Origin: Polyodon spathula
Lineage: Eukaryota; Chordata; Actinopteri; Acipenseriformes; Polyodontidae
Reading direction: 5' to 3'
DNA length: 64,000 bases
Assembly: GCF_017654505.1 (NCBI RefSeq)
Contig: NC_054540.1
Span: forward strand, 44,190,054 to 44,254,053
The notes below the pieces were generated by a model, which was not told the origin of the DNA, did no database searches, and was given only the letters and a program-made list of their open reading frames with translations. Within the stretch, counting starts at the first letter, position 1, and the number at the start of each line of letters is the position of its first letter. This document shows positions 23,331 to 35,200 of the stretch, in pieces. A program made the translations under genes and the position numbers.

Positions 23331-24053
23331 CCTTGATAATGAAGTGCGGATATACCAGCACCCCAGCGCCTTCAACATCCTTACCTTCAATAGATCGGAC
23401 CTGTTCCCAAGCGTGCACCAGTGTGGGGTCGTTTTTCTGGTCCCACACTAGGTCCGCGCTTGAGCCCCACATGTCCGGTACATTGAGAGGGGCTGGAGTA
23501 GCATCTGCCCTGGATGGCCCAGTAACCTCGCCCATTCGGTCACACTGCATACCGACTTCCTTTGAGTGGCTTTTGATACCATCTGTGCTCTCTCCCACCA
23601 GTCCCCAGCCTCGTTTCAGAGATGCACCTTCCCATTTTTCGATCCGTCTCTCTTTCTTTGTTTTCCTAGGACGAAAAAGAGAATTAAACAGGTCGGCTTG
23701 CAGGGGAAAAATATCACCAATCGTTTCCCCTGCTCTGTCTGCCAGGTTACGTGTGTGGTCGGGACTGCCTTTTGGATCAATTGTCGATACTGTGGCCAGT
23801 CCCGACCCAGGATTACGGGGTGCGGCAGCCTTTCCACCACCCCCACTGTGAAGTGGCGTTGTGTCGAACCTATCGACACGTATGCTTTTAGGGTGGGATA
23901 TGTCGCCGTGTCTCCATGGATACAGGAGATCGCCACCTTGCCTTGTGGCTGCCATGACATACCGCCTAAGAGAGATGTTTGAATTAAGGTCTGTGCACAC
24001 CCTGAGTCCACTAAAGCATGGGTACTCACATTACCAACCACTACATCAATAAT
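23331..24053 (-). pseudogene. Protease and linker of the - strand gypsy element
   Basis: The minus strand shows an aspartic protease start, STHALVDSGCAQTLI (active-site DSG), near 24020. It is followed by HFTVGVVERLPHPVILGRDWP (the ILG flap/strand typical of retropepsins). After about 23700 the frame shifts into a linker rich in charged residues that leads to the integrase zinc domain. Direct join to gag upstream (GREGP then stop, about 24055) is as expected for a gag-pro fusion. Confidence 0.8.
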
Positions 24054-25060
24054 TCAAGGCCCCTCCCGACCCTTTCCCCATACCTTACCTGCCTCAGATG
24101 CCAGATAACATGTCGCCACGTTGCACTCCATTGCCGCGGGGCAAAAGCGGGCGATGTGTCCAGGCTCATGGCACCTCAAACAGACAATCGGGGCAGAAGG
24201 CACTGGGGTTAGCTGTCTGTCCCGCTGCTGACACTGCAGCGGGTCGGGGGCGGTAAATCTACCCCAGCTGGGTGCCAACCGCTGTCTCCGTGGTAGGGAG
24301 GTGGGCCGGCCCATTGAGGCTGGTGATCTGGGAGGTCTGGTTCCCAACTGGAGAGACGAGGGCACTGATCCGCGGGTGATGGGCACGACGAGAGGGGTCA
24401 GTAGTCCTGTCTTTACGGAGACCAGGGAGTCCTCATAATCCTCCGCAAGTCTGACGGCGGCCTCCAAGGTGGTCGGATTGTGGCACCGTATCCATCCCTG
24501 GGTCTCGGCGCCGACGACGTGGCAGAACTGCTCCAGGATGATGGCTTCTCCCATTTGCTGACCCGTTTTTTCTGTGGGGTTGAGCCAGTGTACCATGTGG
24601 TCACAAAGTTTTTGCGCGACCACCCTGGGGCGGGTCTCCCGTGGCCTCCGATATTCCCGGAACCGTAGCCGATGTGTCTCCCCCGTGATATTGAGGCATC
24701 GGAGGATGGCCTGTTTGACCAGGTCCTACTGGCTAGCCTCCTCGTTGGTCATGGCCTGATATGCTGCCTGAGCCTCCCCGCTCAGACAGGGACCCAGTTG
24801 GCTGGCCCAGTACTCCTTCGGCCATAACACAGTGGTGGCCAACCGCTCGAAGGCAACCAAGTACGCCTCCAGGTCATCCTCCGCAGTCATCTTTTGCGCC
24901 CATGTATTAAGGGGCGCCATCACGGGTACTGCTGGAGTCCGGGGTGCGTTTCCAAGACCGACCCTCTCGATCAGCGCCGTGTATCTCTCTTCCCTCTGTT
25001 TATCCTCTGTCTCCAGTCTGTGCTCCAGTGCCTGTAGCAGCGTGGTTAGCGCAGCTATGT
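24054..25060 (-). pseudogene. gag of the - strand gypsy element
   Basis: One frame runs from about 25060 to 24054 with a single TAG at 24726-24728. The N-terminal helix (LTTLLQALEHRLETEDKQRE) is followed by a capsid-like domain (AEDDLEAYLVAFERLA, WASQLGPCLSGEAQAAY, VVAQKLCDHMVHWL) and a CCHC knuckle (CLRCHEPGHIARFCP). The capsid part resembles the SCAN/PNMA-type fold of gypsy gag. Nearly intact; the one stop would truncate it. Confidence 0.85.
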
Positions 25061-25085
25061 TTATGGATCCCACTCTCACACCACT

Positions 25086-25823
25086 TGTGGCAAAGTGGTT
25101 TGTAGTGCTCCGGTGTATAGGTGATTTGAGGTGCTTCAACAAAGGACAAACACAAAGTTTACCGGTCACGTTTCTTTTAATGCCCTTTTAAACCAGGTTT
25201 CAAATAATAAAGGTGGCTCTACCCAGCAATGGGTATTGCCAGCAAAAACTGGACTCAAAATAATAAAGCTGGTTCTACCCAGCAATGGGTATTACCAGCT
25301 ACAAAACAAAGGGGTTGCAGTCCCGAACTAATAACCACAGAAAACATGTCTCCAAACTGGGTGCTCTGGTGCAGGTGCGGTGCTCTGATTGCTGGTGCTC
25401 TTGCGCGTTCAGATCTGGGCTTCTCGCTGTAGCTCCAGCTTCGTATCAGCCGTCTGGCAAAACAAACACAACACTTCTCAATAAACCCACACTTCATTCA
25501 AGGTTCCGTCCTTGTCTCCTCCCATTAACCACAACAAAGGAGCCGATTACAGCGTCACGTCCCCCTAAAGTACCCTAAGCCCGCCCCCTCCGATAGCTAG
25601 TTCAATCACGTCTCCTCCAATTCATGACTGAAACTTCGCTCACCGTACTAGGGCGATGACTCCAGGTACCGTAACGCTGCCCTCTTCCTGAATGGCCGGC
25701 TCCCGACTGTCCCTGGGATGAACTGCCCAACCATTCAGTAGGAAGCCCGCAGCTCCTGTTGTACAGTGCCCTCACCGGTCGAGAGGGAGATTGTTGATTT
25801 GGATTCATTCGCTCTCCGTCACA
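25086..25823 (-). repeat. 5' LTR of the - strand gypsy element
   Basis: 738 bp with TG...CA ends. It differs from the 3' LTR mostly by scattered substitutions and one short deletion near 25500, so insertion was fairly recent compared with the host element. Confidence 0.9.
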
Positions 25824-26079
25824 GGGACCTTGTATTGTTAATGCAGTTTTAGGCAAGGTGACAACCCACGCATTAGTGGACACCAGGTGTGAACAGACCT
25901 TGATTATAACATCTCTCTTGGACGTTGTATCGTGGCAGCCACAAGGCCAGGTGGTGATTTCTTGCATCCATGGAGATATGGCGACATACCCCACCCTAAA
26001 AGTATATTTATCGGTAGGACCAATAAAATGGAACCTAGTAGTTGGTGGTGGAAAGGCTACCATACCCAATAATTCTTGA
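25824..26079 (+). pseudogene. Protease of the + strand gypsy element (after the interruption)
   Basis: The plus strand reads a retropepsin start, TTHALVDTRCEQTLI. The glycine of the DTG/DSG triad is arginine here, so the active site is lost. The frame ends at about 26079. This is the segment that should follow the gag at 21169, confirming that 21170-25823 is an insertion. Confidence 0.8.
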
Positions 26080-26241
26080 GTTTGACAGGGTTCACCTTCA
26101 GGCTCTTGTACGGCGGACAGCCTCATGGCATACTTGATCTGTTGAGAGAGGGGTGGGAGGAGCACAAAGGCTCATCCAAAAAAATGTAGTGAAGCATGTG
26201 CTCCTACTAAGATTCACACCTACTTTTTTTATTTACGTATA

Positions 26242-26440
26242 CAGTGGCTCTCAAAAGTATTCCCCACCAAAGTGAAAAATAAAATCTACAAATTGTTCTA
26301 AATTAATTACAAATAGAAAATAGAAAATAATTGATTGCATAAGTATTCACCCCCTTTGCTATGACACACCTAAATAAACTCTGGTGCAACCAATTGTCTT
26401 TAGAAGTCACATAACTAATTGACTCATTCAATTAGAAGTT
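26242..26440. mobile_element. Tc1/mariner terminal fragment
   Basis: Begins CAGTGGCTCTCAAAAGTATT. It contains the internal copy AAGTATTCACCCCCTTTGC near 26341, a layout typical of Tc1 ends with paired short repeats. No transposase or second end was found. Confidence 0.6.
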
Positions 26441-28430
26441 TTTACAAATCAGAGTAGTATCCGTACTCCTTCAGTTTATGAAATGCTTAAAATGAATTGA
26501 GTAGTTACAGACTACGTTGAATCCCAACTGACAGGCAATCTGGGAGTTCCAGTGCCTTAACAGCTATAATAACATTAACATTTAACACTTCAATACTTTT
26601 ACGGTTACAACATAAAGCTGAAAAAGCCCAAGGCTAAATACTATAGAAATACCAATATTTCACTTCTCCACAGCTAAAATATAAAACCTATACCTTATAG
26701 CAATGCATCAATATAAAAGAGATATAAATTCAAAATTGTTCTTACCTCCCAAAAATATATTTGGAAGTGTAAAATATAATATAAGGACAGGCATTGTCTT
26801 CAAAGGCAAAGGCTTTTAAATACGACACCAACAGCAATCAGCTCATCAGAAATCTTCAGAGCATGGATCACATCAGCTTGTAGTTAACAAGTTGAGCGAT
26901 ACTTGACTGGGGTTTTACCTTGGTTTTTATAGAGATTTTTCTTCTCTTTTTATGTCAGAAGTCTTAATTAAATCTAAAACATTATTCTGCCTTGGCAGTT
27001 CTTGTCCTTTAAGTTAATAACATTTTCAAAACACGCGGTAACTCCTTCTATAAGATTAATTAGCCATCATCGTATACACCTCTCCTATATCTCCAAAATG
27101 TGTAGGTGAACTTTTGAACTGACGTTATTCTTTTTTGGTACCAGGGAATTCCTGAACACAGCATGCAAGTGAATACAGTGCAAGTATATTAGGAACACAT
27201 ATATAAAGATATGTTTAATATATAACACGTACTTTGGTTTAATTATTTCAATCCTGGGTTAAAATATATTTCCCTTTTAACATAGGTTGGCTTCATTACC
27301 TGTGTAGATGTGGTTTAACAATTAGCTAAAACATATTGGATAAAGGCTGGTAGAAGGCTCATATCAAACTTCTAAAGTCTGCAATTATATATCCAATCAT
27401 TTTCACTTAAATCTAGTTTATCAAGAACATTGTCAAAATATAACAGTCCCATTACAGCTATTCAATGCTTTAAATTAAACTTGAGTCTTCTGTAGCATTT
27501 TCTCAGACGTATGGCATAACATGCTCCTATGCTATGGCTTTCCTCACTTGTTTTTACCAGGTCTTCATTACCAGGTATTTCTTATATGTAAAAGACCACT
27601 CATTATAGAAACCTTGGATTTCAAACCCCCAAACTTTAAAACGTGCATTAGTTGCCAAAAAGGTTATTTTCTTAAATTATCCCCCGCCTGGTACCGTTTC
27701 ATTTCAAGCAAAGACAAGGTTAACAAATTAATTACATTCTCTTTGGCAGATCCTACTATATGCCTGACACAGACTGGCATCATTATGCTTTGACTGAATC
27801 TTTTTACTTTGTTTCAAACTCTTACATTTCTCCTTTATAATAAAACATTTACACGTATACTCTGTTTGAATTATTCTACAATACCTGTGTTTAGTTTAAA
27901 GACTAATTTCAGATCAAGCTTACTTCTTTTTTCTAAATAAGAAACTTGATGCTTGCGTCTGCCTTTCTGCTCAAGGTTATAAGCCTTGACACCAACAGTT
28001 CAGACTAAGACAAGCTTAGCTCATTTCACAAGTGTTTCTTGGTCAGCGTGACCCCAACCTAGCTTCCTTTTTACTCAGACTACAAAGATACAATAATATT
28101 TTTGTATTTTTGTATGAACATTGTGTTTTAACGATTTGGTCAGTATTTCTGCTGGATTTATGTTCTTTAAAATACAGTACAGTTATTACAACCTTTTAAC
28201 ACACATGCAGTTTCACAAATGTTCAATTTGTATCCCAAAGATCAGCCTGCTTCCAGTAGCTGTCACAGTCTTGGGTCAGTTTCTGATCACAGTGAGCCTG
28301 TCAGAGCCACCACAGGTGTATCTTTAAATGCCTGATACCTGCAAAAACTTAAATCCTTGTTAGCAGAGCTTCCATCTCTACATTCCCATTCCCATCATCT
28401 GTGGGAAAATTTCAGATAAAGTAAACTGTT
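26440..28430. other. No recognisable feature
   Basis: AT-rich DNA between pieces of the + strand gypsy element. No gypsy domains are visible, so it is either a later insertion or host DNA brought in by rearrangement. No convincing coding block. Confidence 0.5.
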
Positions 28431-28514
28431 TCTATCAAAGAGTCGTCCATCTCGACCACGTACACCTTTCACTCAAAAGAGGTGATTGCAAGGGAAGACA
28501 GGTTTTAGGTTCAT

Positions 28515-28925
28515 TTGCAACAAAGAGATAGCCTGGATTTGGTTGGTCCTTTGGCCCAGGACAACCTCAAACCGTCTCAGCACCAACAACAGCAGCATTA
28601 TAATAATATTGATCTAATTCGAACCTTTAGACAAGGAGACAAGGTAATGCTGCTGCTTCCATTCTCAGAATCAAAATTATGTGCTAAACAGCAGGGGCCA
28701 TATGAAGTGATTCGGGCTATAGGAAAGGTGAATTATGAAATTAGACAGCCTGATCAATGCAATGAATGTGAAATTTATCATGTAAATTTATTAAAGCCCT
28801 GGAAGGCAAGGGAGGCCTTATTTATAGCTTCAGGCATTATAGACGATGATTTAGGCCCCTGTCCAGACTTGGGCTACATTATTATTGAAGATTCATCTCT
28901 GAGTATGCCACTGTGGTCAATTCCT
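28515..28925 (+). pseudogene. Integrase C-terminal (GPY/F-type) domain of the + strand gypsy element
   Basis: One open frame of about 137 codons ends with FRQGDKVMLLLPFSESKLCA, then QGPYEVIRAIGKVNYEIRQP, then IYHVNLLKPW. This is the chromodomain-like SH3 tail seen at the end of gypsy integrases; the QGPYEV block is the GPY/F motif. It lies upstream of the RNase H segment of the same element. Confidence 0.8.
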
Positions 28926-28949
28926 TAGTAAACCTCACTAGAAAGTGCA

Positions 28950-29455
28950 CTCAAAATGGTCAGTAGAATGTCAGGGGGCATTTGACACTGTCAAGCAGAG
29001 GCTTTGTCAGGCCCCCGCCCTCATCAACAAAAGATTAATCCTCCACACCAATGCTTCACCGATGTTGGTCAGGATGTGGTTTTGTTCTAAAAGGTAGATG
29101 GAGGAGAACACCCCATCATGTACCTCAGTAAAAAGAAGCTCCCCCTGGGAGCATAACTACTCCATAGTCGAAAAAGAGTGTTTGGCCATTAAATGGACTC
29201 CTTGCTCCTTACCTGCTGGGACATTCATTTGATCTTCTCACAGACCACTCCCTGCTTAAGTGATTAAGCACAATGAAGGATAGCAATGCCTGGATAACTC
29301 AGTGGTATCTGGTGTTGCAGCCCTTCATGTACCACATGGTACACTGTGCAGGGAAAGACCACCAAAATGCAGATTATTTTTCCCGGGAGGGGGCAGCAAT
29401 GGTAAAGCTAGATTCAGCCAAGTGTTTCTTCAGCTCCTCTCTGAGAGGTGGGATA
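28950..29455 (+). pseudogene. RNase H of the + strand gypsy element
   Basis: Reads a connection segment (ECQGAFDTVKQRLCQAPALI), LHTNAS (first catalytic Asp changed to Asn), [13 protein letters not shown], and a tail ending GGICDRE that enters the LTR. Several frameshifts. Same order as in the - strand copy. Confidence 0.75.
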
Positions 29456-29980
29456 TGTGACAGAGAGACAATGATTCTTGGAGGTAAATCTCCCTCTCAA
29501 CCTGCAAGGGTGCTAAGTAACGGGAACAGAATACTCTGACTACATGAACTGACACTTCGTTCTAAGGGTTAAAAGGAAGTCAGTCATGTAGAAAAGAGAT
29601 GGAGCTTCGGTACACTAATTCATTGTAAGAGGGCAAATGATGTGGCAGCTGCAGATTGTAAAAAGCAGCTGCAATCCTTTACCAAGGGGTCATAAGTGAC
29701 GGTATAAAATGGGGGGGAAGCAATGTATCTGTTCCTTTGTTTGTGGTTATTAATAAGTGACCTGGAAGGACCTGTATTTGTGTGGTGAATAATCGTGTTT
29801 GTTTGTTTTGTTCTGTCTATTGTTTGTAATCACTAGACGGCTAACATGTTCCGGAGCTGTCGCCAGAGGCCAGCACAAACCCGGGACAGCACTTCACTTG
29901 TACCACTGTAAACTCTATTGTACCACAATCACTAATTCATGCACTAAACAGACTTGTGTATGCATTTTGTGTTTAATATG
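29456..29980 (+). repeat. 3' LTR of the + strand gypsy element
   Basis: Starts TGTGACAGAGAGACAATG, shares about 400 bp with 19968-20370, and ends in a TTTAATATGG-type segment just before the LINE copy. A TATA-like TATAAAAT lies near 29703. Confidence 0.8.
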
Positions 29981-29983
29981 GGG

Positions 29984-30645
29984 ATAAGAACATAAGAAAG
30001 TTTACAAACGAGAGGAGGCCATTCGGCCCATCTTGCTCATTTGGTTGGTAGTAGCTTATTGATCCCAAAATCTCATCAAGCAGCTTCTTGAAGGATCCCA
30101 GGGTGTCAGCTACAAAAACGTTGTTGGGGAGATGGTTCCAGACCCTCGTAATTCTCTGTGTAAAAAAGTGCCTCCTATTTTCTTTTCTGAATGCCACTTT
30201 GTCTAATCTCCATTTGTGACCCCTGGTCCTTGTTTCTTTTTTTCAGGTCAAAAAAGTCCCTTGGATCAATATTTTCAATATCTTTGACAGACCTTTGCTG
30301 CTGCAACAGTGTTTGCCACTCCTCTTATTTTAGTATCACCTGTAAATTTAACAAGTTTGCTTACTCTACCAGAATCTAAGTCATTAATGTAAATTAGGAA
30401 TAACAGAGGACCTAATACTGATCCCTGTGGTATTCCACTGGTTACGTCGCTCCATGTTGAGGTTTCTCCTTAACCACTCCCTGATCCATGTGCATGCATT
30501 TCCTTGAATCCTTATTGCGTTCAGTTTGAGAATTAATCTTTTATGTGAGACTTTATCAAAAGCTTTCTGGAAATCTAAATAAACCATGTCATTTGCTTTG
30601 CAATTATCCATTATCGATGTTGCATCCTCAAAAAAATACAATAAT
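29984..30645 (-). mobile_element. CR1-like LINE fragment, internally deleted
   Basis: The minus strand contains the 3' tail (CATAAGAACATAAGAAAG), the conserved C-terminal part of the LINE protein (FRKENRRHFFTQRITRVWN...LGSFKKLLDEILGS), and an RT segment (KANDMVYLDFQKAFDKVSHK). About 700 bp of RT core is deleted near 30270, where two distant parts are joined directly. Confidence 0.85.
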
Positions 30646-31509
30646 GGGACTATTATTTTGGGACCAGCCCATATACATGTAAGTAGTACATGCCTCTGTA
30701 TTGCTTACCAGCATTATTATTTACTGTTTGTTTGGCACTGGATATAAGGAATGAAAATAAACAAACCTTTTTCACCTGGATTACAATTGTCTGTCTGTTC
30801 TTTGATCACCTGCACCTGCACACTATTAACCACTTTATCACACATGTACACTACCATTTTCTAAACCACACTGGTTTCTTCTTTGTTTTCTCTTCACACA
30901 GATGGGTGACTGTCCAGAACAAAAATTTCTGCCCTGTTATATTGCAGGCAGGTGATACAAATTAAATCATAAAACAAACATACTCTAATGACAACGGTGG
31001 TCAGTGTTCGAGAACATATGTCAACTGGTATATGTGCCAAATATATTGGTCCCACAAAGTAAAGAGGACTAGGTTACAACCAAGAAGGAGCTCAGCAGTT
31101 TAAATCAGCAAGGTGGCAACTAGCAGAGCAAATATAAAAATGACAAAATAAAAAAAAGACAAATAATAAGCAGGGATATAAACAAGCAAAAATAAAGAAT
31201 AAAGTTAGAATGAACTTAACTTTTATGACCAACCAACTCCCTCAAACAACAGTAATTTGCCTTTACTGTCAGTCTCCAACAGGCCTACATCCGGGTCCTG
31301 GCTCTCAGCTCCCCGGACCTTCTTTCCTCAGTTTTCCAACCGTGGCACCCTTGCATCCCCGTTGCTGAAGAAATCTGATTTCCCTTTCTTTCACAGGCGC
31401 TTGCTCTCTTCGTTTCTTCATCAGTCAGTGTCCGTTGCTCTCTTGTTACCAAAGTCCCGTCCCCTTTTAAGCCGATGGCTCTCGTTCGCTGATCAGCTGT
31501 AAAAAGCTT

Positions 31510-33331
31510 CAGCTAAACAATTAGAAGATTCAAGAAGCATGTGGAATTTTCCCTTCTGAGACTCAACTACAAGCACAATACAACACAAATTGGTGGCAAA
31601 ATGTCATATTGCAGTTATTCGGGGAATAAAGCTCTGCATTCTTAGACTGACATACCGGTTATCCAATACTTCATCACACACCACTCCCCTCAGCTCAACC
31701 CTACTGGTTGGAGCATCAGAACTACCTCAGCAGTACACTCTAGTCAGATCAATATTACAATATTGTAGAGGTAGGCAGAGGTGTATTTTGAATGGGGCCT
31801 TAGGATTTTGTCCGATAACCTTTGAAAGGTTGCGGAGGCACTATGTAAGCCAAAGGGCATGACAGTATACTGATATAGGCCTTCTGGAGTGACAATGACC
31901 ATTTTCTCTTTGGTGGATTCTGTCAATGGAATCTGTCAATACCCCTTGATTAGGTCTAAAGTAGATACAATTGTTGTGTTTCCTAACCTTTCAATCAGCT
32001 TTCTGAAGTCATTACAGAAGCACCATGTTCCACTGGGTTTTAGAACCTTGACAATGGAGAAGACTCCTCTATCACCCCAAGCTGTAACGTATTTTATATA
32101 CCTCAGCACTTATCACTGCTTTCTTTGCCTCAGGTACCCAATATGGTCTTTGCTTGACTTTTACACCAGGGTCTGTTTCAATGTCATAGGTGACTACATT
32201 TGTTTTTCCCGGTAATGAAGAAAACACATCCTGGTTCCTCTTACTCATATTCCTTACCTCCTGCATCTGTATTTCAATCAGGTTGGGACAGATATTTATC
32301 TTGGAGACTTGGGCCAATTCCAATTATATATGTTCTTTTTTTCTCAGTTTTTAATCAACTGTCACCATGGGCTCAAAGTGCAAAAAGTTCACTTTCTTGT
32401 GTGGGGACCAACACCATTACTCTATTCCCAGGTTGAAATGCCCTAACTGTAGCCTGCTGATTATAATGATAAGCTTGTGTAGCTTGCGCTTTCTCAAGAT
32501 GTTCCCTAACAAAAGGTGTAACCTTTTGCATTCTAATACGCATGTCGGCTACGTGTTCAATAACATTTTTCCCATGTTGGTCTGCCATCAGTTTGGGGGT
32601 GGTATACTCAGGAGCAAATGGGCTTGATTTTCAGAAGGTCACACAGATCCTTAGTGAAAGTGGTGATTTCAGGTTTATTTGTAAACAGTTGTGAAGTGTA
32701 GTCCGGGTTTAATTGATGACAGTTTAGCTACAGCTCCCGGAGGTTAGCCTTCTATAATGACAAGCACAGACAGTTAGCAACAAACAAAACACTTAACACT
32801 CACAATAATTACTTCCATTTCCCAAATGGGTCCTTTCAGTAACCACATCAAAGGAACAGATTATCATCACACCCCGTTATACCTTTAGTCACACCCCCTG
32901 CGATAACTAGTTCAATCACATCTCATCCATGACTGACACATCACGTACCGCATTAGGCTACGACTTCGGGCATTGTGACTCGGCTGCCTTCCTGGATGGC
33001 TGGCTTCCGACTGACCCTGGAATGAACTGCCAGACCATTCAGTATGGGGCATGCTGTTCCTATTGTACAGCACCCTCACAGGGAGGAAGGGAGATTGTTG
33101 ACTAGGATTCATTCACTCTCTGTCACAGCTCCCTTTTTATTGCATGTGGCTGTTCCCAATTAGCACCTTGTTACACAATTAGAAGATTCTAGAAGCATGT
33201 GGAATTTTCCCTTCTGAGACCCCACTACAAACTAAATATGATACCTGGTGGCAAAATGCCAGATTGCAATTATTCAGGGAATAAAGCTCTTTACGTTCTT
33301 AGACTGATATGCCAGATATCACTTGATCACA
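31510..33331 (-). mobile_element. Gypsy (Gmr1-like) fragment between direct repeats, - strand
   Basis: A repeat at 31510-31678 (AACAATTAGAAGATTCAAGA...) recurs at 33176-33331, and both end in TCACA, so they look like parts of two LTRs. The purine tract TGAGGGGAGTGGTG (minus) abuts the left one. Between them the minus strand has the integrase tail (32588-32373: FQPGNRVMVLVPTQESELF), then an RT start segment (32323-32072, with TDPGVKVKQRPYWVPEAKK) and the RT fingers/palm (31926-31744, YQYTVMPFGLHSASATFQRL). The catalytic YxDD is mutated to YLYN. Gag and protease are gone. Order again is integrase then RT. How far the left LTR extends below 31510 is not clear. Confidence 0.7.
32655..33127 (-). 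repeat. Solo LTR of the same family as 21170-25823
   Basis: From about 32840 to 33127 it aligns by eye with the 21170-21917 LTR (GATAACTAGTTCAATCACAT; GGAGATTGTTGA...GGATTCATTC...CTCTCTGTCACA). The left part is diverged. It lies within or beside the right-hand repeat of the fragment above. Confidence 0.7.
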
Positions 33332-33795
33332 GTAGGCTACTTCTATCTGTTCTTCCATTTGTTTTCATCTTGTGTTTGATGTCTTAGTGAGGGGACTGCT
33401 GTAATTTACAGGGAAGGTCATTTCTGATATATTCTGTGCCATGTCAAAGGTACATTCTCATGAAATTATTATTATTGTCTGGTTCCTTCTAAGGCTCCTG
33501 CTGCTGTTCTTTTTCAGTGCATGTTGAAGCTATGTCTGTGACAGCTTGTTTGGGCTTCACAAACATGCACTTGTGTTTTCACATGCAGTGTTCGTTGCAA
33601 CGAGTCTGCTCCTGTTCCACTCAGCTGATGTTAAACCACTTAAATATACTTATGCTGGAAGCATGTGGCACACACAAGGCAGTCCACTGGGACAGCCTTT
33701 AAATAAAGGTATTTGTCACTGTAATACATTGCTGAAAGTGTGATTTATGAGTTGAATTAGTCTAATAATTAAAAAGGCATTTGACTGTTGATATT

Positions 33796-33960
33796 TAAAT
33801 TATTATTATTTACTCATTTAGTAGACACTTCTATCCAACGTGACTTACAGAGACTAGGGGGTGAACTATGCATCACAACTGCTGCTGCAGAGTCACTTAC
33901 AACAGGACCTTGGTTTTACATCTCATCCAAAGGACGTGAATATTAATTGCTGGCTTGAGA
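33796..33960. mobile_element. SINE-like dispersed repeat
   Basis: The segment TTTACTCATTTAGTAGACAC...TTCTATCCAACGTGACTTACA resembles the widespread fish motif TTAGCAGACGCTTTTATCCA followed by AAGCGACTTACA. The following stretch (GTCACTTACAACAGG, ATCTCATCCAAAGGACG) fits the same repeat. Degenerate; subfamily not assigned. Confidence 0.55.
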
Positions 33961-34894
33961 AAAGTCCTTCATGAAATAATAGGATCAACAAGACAACATA
34001 AATTATACAATTAAGTACATAAATCTTAAGGAATTTGTAATAAAAAGCTTTGCCAGTGTTCGGAATATGGATGCTGGTCCCGTAAAGTTAATCTTTATTG
34101 ATGACAGTTGATCATATTAATGGGCTCTTGTGACAAGAAGTCATTTCAGCAACTCTGGTAAATGAGGACATTCTCAAAATACCTTAAATTATTTTGAAAT
34201 TAAAGTAACAGTTGCTATTAGGCTTTTTATTGCAAAATGATAAGTTCTTGGTATGTATCCTGCTTACATAAAGGCTGAAATGGTCCAGAACTAAAGCTCC
34301 AGAACTATGGCCTCTATTTTTGGACATGTACCTAATATCGGTTTTGACCACTGTTGGCTCTGATCACAGCTTTGACATAGTGTGCCACAGTGTGGTAACC
34401 TTTGATACAATGTTTCATTGACTACAGAAGGACTGGAGGTCATCACACATTTTTTCATATATGAGGTTTTTTTGTATTATTGGCAGCCAGAAATGCTTAT
34501 TTTGCCAGGTTATTAGTGAACTCCTGACAATGTCAACTCTGCTGACCATTTCTGCCCATTCTCTTTTTATGGTTATATTAAGAAGGTTTGACCATATAGC
34601 CATTAAAACCTAATGAAAACACCCTTAAATCGACAAATTATAATTTGTCAGTTTGAGCAATAAAGGCCCTCGTATTGCTTTTTTACTAGGATAGACGGAA
34701 ACTGTGCTGGTTCAATGTGGGTTAAACGATAACCACTTCTGGGCAGTCACTATTTCATTATTATTGCGTTACCAAATCTACAGTATGTGCCTATAGTGAC
34801 TCATTGAGGACACGGGGGGGAAAATAGCATTTATGTTGAGATCACAATATAGTCATCACAGGATCTTAACATTTCAATTTGGTTATGTCTAGAT

Positions 34895-35200
34895 CAGGGG
34901 TGTCAAACCTGTTTCATTAGGCGGGCCTGATCCAATACCTGGCGTTGGCGTGGGCCGAATAACAGTTATAAAAATACAAAGATGAACCCAAAACCTCAAA
35001 GTTATTGTATTTAACAAAAATTATCATACGTAGCATATTTACATTCCGCTAAATAGCACATATTGATTATTTTACTCACCGTCACCTCTTAGAACACGTG
35101 TGCAAACATGTCTCCAGAGAGTTCCTTTTTGAAGAAATGCTGCTAAAAGCTGCTGAAATAGTGTGTTCTGAGAAGCAGCAAGCTTTCTAGGTCATGAACA
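34895..35200 (+). mobile_element. Possible hAT element terminal fragment
   Basis: Starts CAGGGGTGTCAAACCTG, followed by GGCGGGCCTGATCC and GGCGTGGGCCG, the typical start of hAT ends. No opposite terminus was found in the next 2 kb. The end coordinate is a guess. Confidence 0.45.

Larger units (their letters stand above)
21170..25823 (-). mobile_element. Ty3/gypsy (Gmr1-like) element, - strand, inserted into the + strand element
   Basis: The LTRs 21170-21917 and 25086-25823 are near-identical, with TG...CA ends. A purine tract (GAGTGGTGGGATA on minus) precedes the 3' LTR at 21917. Next to the 5' LTR is a primer-binding-like TGGTGTGAGAGTGGGATCC (about 25060-25080). Domain order on minus is gag, protease, integrase, RT tail/RNase H. 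The flanks GGGGC (21165-21169) and GGGAC (25824-25828) look like a 5-bp duplication with one change. An internal deletion removed the integrase C-terminus and RT core. Confidence 0.85.
19968..29980 (+). mobile_element. Ty3/gypsy (Gmr1-like) element, + strand, heavily rearranged
   Basis: The LTR at 19968 (TGTGACAGAAAGACAATGAT) is repeated at 29456 (TGTGACAGAGAGACAATGAT). Gag lies at about 20380-21169, protease resumes at 25824-26079, integrase C-terminal part at about 28515-28925, and RT tail/RNase H at 28950-29455, running straight into the 3' LTR. The integrase is therefore upstream of RNase H, which is not the usual gypsy order. The element is interrupted by another gypsy copy (21170-25823), and 26.1-28.4 kb is foreign or deleted. 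The purine tract AGAGGTGGGATA precedes the 3' LTR. Confidence 0.75.

Noticed and set aside
23294..23982. Long plus-strand frames opposite the - strand gypsy pol
   Set aside because: Antisense shadows of protease and integrase coding sequence.
34415..34603. Minus-strand 62-codon frame with WQNKHFWLPIIQKN
   Set aside because: It vaguely recalls transposon-derived sequence, but there is no motif sufficient to assign it.
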